DNA from: Erwinia sp039023475
Lineage (GTDB): Bacteria; Pseudomonadota; Gammaproteobacteria; Enterobacterales; Enterobacteriaceae
Direction of reading: 5' to 3'
Assembly: GCF_039023475.1 (NCBI RefSeq)
Contig: NZ_JBCHVB010000011.1
Coordinates: 36,061-100,060, forward strand
DNA: 64,000 bases
Part shown: positions 60,785 to 64,000 of the stretch, piece by piece
How the letters are laid out: every line of letters starts with the position of its first letter
Numbering within the stretch: the first letter of the stretch is position 1
The notes under the pieces: generated by a model
Database searches by the model: none
What the model was told of the DNA's origin: nothing
Seen by the model: the letters and a program-made list of their open reading frames with translations, nothing else
Made by a program: the position numbers and the translations under genes

Positions 60785-62305
60785 ATGTCTTTATCCGTCG
60801 TCTGTACACGCGCTGCTATTGGGATTAAAGCCCCCCTCGTTTCGGTTGAGGTCCATCTCAGCAACGGCCTGCCTGCCCTCTCACTGGTAGGTTTACCCGA
60901 AACAACGGTAAAAGAAGCCAGGGAGCGGGTGCGAAGCGCAATCATTAATTGTGGTTTTACTTTCCCGGCGAAGCGCATGACGGTCAATCTGGCACCCGCC
61001 GACCTGCCTAAAGAGGGAGGACGCTATGACCTCCCCATCGCTGTCGCCATTCTGGCCGCCTCTGAGCAAATACCCTCAGCTAAACTGGATCAGTATGAAT
61101 TCCTGGGAGAGTTAGCACTGACAGGCGCATTACGTGGCGTAGAGGGCGTTATCCCGGCCGCAATGGCTGCAATTGCGGCACATCGTCAACCGGTTCTGCC
61201 TCGAGACAATATTCAGGAGGCCGGACTGATTAAAGAGGGTAGCTGTCTTGTCGGCAAACATTTGCTGGAGGTATGTGCTTTTCTGCATGGACAATCCCAG
61301 TTAGCGATTGCGCGGTATGAGCTAGCGCCCATGATCCAGAAACAACAGGATTTAAAAGATATTATTGGGCAGAAGCAGGCCAAAAGAGCGTTAGAAATTA
61401 CCGCCGCAGGTGGACATAATCTGCTGCTTATCGGTCCGCCCGGCACGGGTAAAACGATGCTGGCTACGCGGCTGAGCGGGCTGCTCCCTCCTTTAAGCGA
61501 ACGTGAGGCGCTGGAGAGCGCTGCAATCGCCAGCCTGCTCAGCACCAGCGAGATGGCGCAACAGTGGCGTCAGAGGCCGTTCCGGACGCCTCATCACACT
61601 TCATCACGCTACGCGTTGGTTGGCGGCGGCACGCTGCCGAAGCCGGGTGAGATTTCACTCGCTCATAATGGCGTATTATTTCTTGATGAGCTGCCTGAAT
61701 TTGAGCGTAAAACGCTGGATGCGCTGAGAGAGCCGCTTGAATCAGGAGAGATCACTATTTCACGCGCTCGCGCCAAAGTTACCTTCCCTGCCCGCTTTCA
61801 GCTGATCGCGGCAATGAATCCCAGCCCTACCGGTCACTATAGCGGCCCGCATAACCGGTGTACGCCGCAGCAGACGTTGCGCTATCTCAGCAAGCTCTCA
61901 GGCCCTTTCCTGGACCGCTTCGACCTTTCGCTGGAAGTCCCGCTCCTGCCGTCAGGCACGCTGAGCGGCAAAGAGCCCGCTGGCGAAGGGAGTGAGAGCG
62001 TGCGTCAGAGAGTTCATGCCGCCCGTGAACGCCAGCTAAAACGATCCGGAAAAATTAACGCGCAGCTGGAGCCTCAGGATATGCGGCGTGTTTGCGCAAT
62101 CACGGAGGAGGATGCGACGTGGCTGGAAGAGGTTCTGAATCAGTTAGGCCTTTCCGTACGTGCCTGGCAGCGCATTCTGAAAGTGGCACGGACGATAGCT
62201 GATTTGGCGGGGGATAAACAGGTGATGCGGACACATCTCAATGAAGCTCTGAGCTACAGAGGCATCGATCGCTTACTCATCCATCTGCATAAAAGCCTTG
62301 AATAA
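60785..62305 (+). CDS. yifB: YifB/ComM-family AAA+ ATPase
   Basis: A cytoplasmic ring ATPase of the magnesium-chelatase ChlI-like family. ComM, the homologue in naturally competent bacteria, is a branch-migration helicase that extends heteroduplex in transformation. The 506 residues begin at the ATG at 60785, with AAGGAG before it; a GTG two codons upstream is possible. The N-terminal domain resembles Lon-type S5 folds. Walker A is GPPGTGKTML (about 215), Walker B is LFLDELPEFERKTLDALREP and sensor 1 is AAMNPSPTGHY. Confidence 0.94.
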   Translation: MSLSVVCTRAAIGIKAPLVSVEVHLSNGLPALSLVGLPETTVKEARERVRSAIINCGFTFPAKRMTVNLAPADLPKEGGRYDLPIAVAILAASEQIPSAKLDQYEFLGELALTGALRGVEGVIPAAMAAIAAHRQPVLPRDNIQEAGLIKEGSCLVGKHLLEVCAFLHGQSQLAIARYELAPMIQKQQDLKDIIGQKQAKRALEITAAGGHNLLLIGPPGTGKTMLATRLSGLLPPLSEREALESAAIASLLSTSEMAQQWRQRPFRTPHHTSSRYALVGGGTLPKPGEISLAHNGVLFLDELPEFERKTLDALREPLESGEITISRARAKVTFPARFQLIAAMNPSPTGHYSGPHNRCTPQQTLRYLSKLSGPFLDRFDLSLEVPLLPSGTLSGKEPAGEGSESVRQRVHAARERQLKRSGKINAQLEPQDMRRVCAITEEDATWLEEVLNQLGLSVRAWQRILKVARTIADLAGDKQVMRTHLNEALSYRGIDRLLIHLHKSLE

Positions 62306-62306
62306 A

Positions 62307-62332
62307 AAAAGGGCCTTACGGCCCTTTCTCTT
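62307..62332. terminator. Bidirectional terminator between yifB and maoP
   Basis: AAAGGGCC (62308-62315), TTAC loop, GGCCCTTT (62320-62327), with an A-run before and TTTCTCTT after. The T-run is better on the minus strand, so it mainly suits maoP. Confidence 0.85.
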
Positions 62333-62669
62333 AATCGTCGCTATCCGAATAGTCTTCCACACCTTCCATCTGCGGCTTACCGCCGGATAAGGTATGAAAA
62401 CGCTTGGGACGTTTGATACGCGTCATATACTTTGACCAGACCCGTTCAGCTTCAGTTTGTGGTTCGCGAATACCGCGACATACCTCAATGAACAGGCGCT
62501 CTTCTTCCGTCACAGGCTCACGCTTTGCCAGATCCAACTCGTTAAAAGCGTAACCATAACGCTCAAGCAGTTGGGCTTCTTTGATGGTGAAATCACCGTG
62601 ACGGGAAAACCCGCGAGGATAATGTTTATTATCAAAAAAACGATTCGTTGTTGCGAAGCTTTCCGCCAT
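62331..62669 (-). CDS. maoP: Macrodomain Ori protein MaoP (YifE)
   Basis: In E. coli MaoP, with the nearby site maoS, organises the Ori macrodomain of the chromosome. The ATG at 62669 (MAESFATTNRFFDNKHYPRG) follows GGAG and gives 112 residues, the E. coli length; the longer open frame is not used. Sequence identity is very high, including FHTLSGGKPQ and the acidic C-terminus. It is divergent from hdfR. Confidence 0.95.
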   Translation of the reverse strand: MAESFATTNRFFDNKHYPRGFSRHGDFTIKEAQLLERYGYAFNELDLAKREPVTEEERLFIEVCRGIREPQTEAERVWSKYMTRIKRPKRFHTLSGGKPQMEGVEDYSDSDD

Positions 62670-62790
62670 TTTACACGCTCCTGACTCTTTGATGGCCGTG
62701 CTATTTATGGCGCGGAGTATTAGATACGCTTGACAGAGTGTAAAACAAAACATTTAAATCATAACGACAAATGTTTTTTTGGAGATGGAT

Positions 62791-63615
62791 GTGGATACGG
62801 AATTACTTAAAACCTTTCTTGAAGTGAGCAGAACCCGCCACTTTGGACGTGCCGCTGAAGCGCTCTATCTCACGCAGTCAGCCGTCAGCTTTCGTATCAG
62901 GCAGCTTGAAACCCAGCTGGGCGTTAACCTGTTTACCCGCCACCGTAACAATATCCGGCTTACCTCAGCCGGAGAGCGGCTGCTTCCTTATGCCGAAAGC
63001 CTGATGAGCACCTGGATGATGGCGAAAAAGGAAGTATCGCATACGCAGCAGCACCATGAGCTCTCTATCGGGGCGAGTGCCTCACTCTGGGAGGCCTATC
63101 TCACGCCCTGGCTACAGACGCTTTATGAGAACCGTGAAAGCCTGCATCTTGAAGCAAGGGTTGCGCAGCGCCATCTGCTGGTAAAGCAGCTGCATGAGCG
63201 CCAGCTGGATTTATTGATTACCACTGAAGCGCCAAAAATGGATGAACTCACCAGCCAGCAAATCGGTCATGTATCACTGACGCTGTGCAGGTCACGAAAG
63301 TCGGACAGGCGTGAAAAGTATGATTACATTAAGCTGGAATGGGGGGCAGACTTTCATCAGCATGAAAGCTATCTGGCGGGGGCGGATGATGTGCCCGTCT
63401 TGACCACTACATCGGCGCATCTGACGCGGCAGTTGTTGCACACAACCGGTGCCTGCGCATTTTTACCAGACGGCTGGCACAGCGAATACCCCGATTTGAC
63501 CGTTATTCCGGATACGCCTGTTGTCGTCAGGCCTATGTATGCTGTCTGGCTGCAAAACAGCGATCAGCAAGCTTATATCCGTCAGTTACTTAAGTTCCCG
63601 GTAAATACGCCGTAA
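62791..63615 (+). CDS. hdfR: LysR-family regulator HdfR (GTG start)
   Basis: In E. coli, an H-NS-dependent regulator that represses flhDC and activates gltBD. It has 274 residues with the helix-turn-helix RHFGRAAEALYLTQSAVSFR at about 17-36. GGAG at 62781-62784 lies 6 bases before GTG at 62791, which also matches the E. coli start (DTELLKTFLEVSRTRH); the ATG at 62785 touches the Shine-Dalgarno and is unlikely. The effector-binding half diverges from E. coli. Confidence 0.93.
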   Translation: MDTELLKTFLEVSRTRHFGRAAEALYLTQSAVSFRIRQLETQLGVNLFTRHRNNIRLTSAGERLLPYAESLMSTWMMAKKEVSHTQQHHELSIGASASLWEAYLTPWLQTLYENRESLHLEARVAQRHLLVKQLHERQLDLLITTEAPKMDELTSQQIGHVSLTLCRSRKSDRREKYDYIKLEWGADFHQHESYLAGADDVPVLTTTSAHLTRQLLHTTGACAFLPDGWHSEYPDLTVIPDTPVVVRPMYAVWLQNSDQQAYIRQLLKFPVNTP

Positions 63616-63705
63616 TTGTTCTGTCACAGAGATGGCCGGGAAACTGGCCTGGTTTATTTGAGATGTTCTGAATAAAAAGCGGGGGAGAATAGTTTTTCTG
63701 AAGGC

Positions 63706-63735
63706 AAAAAAAATCCTTTGCCTGAGCAAAGGATT
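63706..63735 (-). terminator. Terminator after tRNA-Trp
   Basis: On the minus strand AATCCTTTGC-CTGA-like loop-GCAAAGGATT (63735-63712) followed by T8. It lies 9 bases past the tRNA-Trp gene and probably ends the whole rRNA operon. Confidence 0.9.
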
Positions 63736-63744
63736 ATTCTTAAA

Positions 63745-63820
63745 TGGCAGGGGCGGAGAGACTCGAACTCCCAACACCCGGTTTTGGAGACCGGTGCTCT
63801 ACCAATTGAACTACGCCCCT
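63745..63820 (-). tRNA. trpT: tRNA-Trp (anticodon CCA)
   Basis: A 76-nt gene, AGGGGCGTAGTTCAATTGG at the 5' end, anticodon CCA in TCTCCAAAAC, T-arm GTTCGAGTC and encoded CCA. It matches E. coli trpT, which follows aspT in the rrnC operon. Confidence 0.97.
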
Positions 63821-63827
63821 AAAAGGG

Positions 63828-63904
63828 TGGCGGAACGGACGGGGCTCGAACCCGCGACCCCCTGCGTGACAGGCAGGTATTCTAACCAACTGAACTACCG
63901 CTCC
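63828..63904 (-). tRNA. aspT: tRNA-Asp (anticodon GTC)
   Basis: A 77-nt gene, GGAGCGGTAGTTCAGTTGG at the 5' end, anticodon GTC in CTGTCACGC, with encoded CCA. It is 7 bases from tRNA-Trp. In E. coli aspT-trpT follow the 5S gene of rrnC, so an rRNA operon probably lies just beyond the window. The last 96 bases (63905-64000) hold no part of a 5S gene that I can recognise. Confidence 0.97.
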
Positions 63905-64000
63905 ACCGATTCTGTACTGAACTCAGAATGTTGCTTCTGATATCAGGTATTTCGCCCTTTCCACGTCACTGGAAGGTCATGACCAGATAACTGGTCTAAA

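Overview
The window is a stretch of core chromosome from a member of the Enterobacterales. Nearly every protein is a close relative of an E. coli K-12 protein, and most of the gene order matches the E. coli interval from metE to the tRNA genes behind an rRNA operon. Several departures from E. coli argue against Escherichia, Salmonella or Klebsiella and suggest an Erwinia/Pantoea-like genus: glpTQ and yehS lie between metR and yigL, cyaY is missing next to cyaA, yifK and aslAB are missing around the argX tRNA cluster, and tRNA-Pro is duplicated. The genus is an inference. I saw no prophage, IS element, CRISPR array or toxin system.

Layout. 1-3.3 kb: metE (cut by the window edge) and its divergent activator gene metR, sharing a MetJ operator. 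3.4-7.6 kb: yehS, the transporter gene yigM, and glpT-glpQ for uptake and hydrolysis of glycerophosphodiesters. 7.6-16.3 kb: yigL, pldB, rhtB, rhtC, recQ, pldA, yigI, rarD and corA, with a probable corL leader peptide gene upstream of corA. 16.6-22.3 kb: the minus-strand series lptM, dapF, yigA, xerC, yigB and uvrD, with stop/start overlaps from dapF to yigB and a LexA box before uvrD. 22.5-29.3 kb: cyaA (TTG start, CRP site) divergent from hemC-hemD-hemX-hemY.

29.4-30.5 kb is the main non-coding block: the small RNA gene glmZ with overlapping sigma54 and sigma70 promoter elements, then the tRNA operon argX-hisR-leuT-proM-proM. Between them lie a duplicated tRNA-Pro 3' tail plus terminator and a multi-hairpin 87-nt element. 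30.6-43.5 kb: the complete 12-gene enterobacterial common antigen cluster from wecA to wecG, all on the minus strand. 43.7-51.1 kb: rho, trxA, rhlB, gppA, rep and ppiC.

51.3-60.5 kb: branched-chain amino acid synthesis. ilvC and ilvY are divergent. The ilvLXGMEDA operon has a leader peptide, an attenuator and an intact ilvG, and its terminator lies inside the 3' end of ilvY. 60.8-63.9 kb: yifB, maoP, hdfR, and tRNA-Trp and tRNA-Asp genes that in E. coli follow the 5S gene of rrnC.

The most interesting material is regulatory rather than protein-coding: the tRNA-tail repeat and cloverleaf-like element, the glmZ promoter, the corL leader, the terminator hidden in ilvY, and a sigma54-like element before wecA. 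I found no clear candidate for a wholly new protein system.
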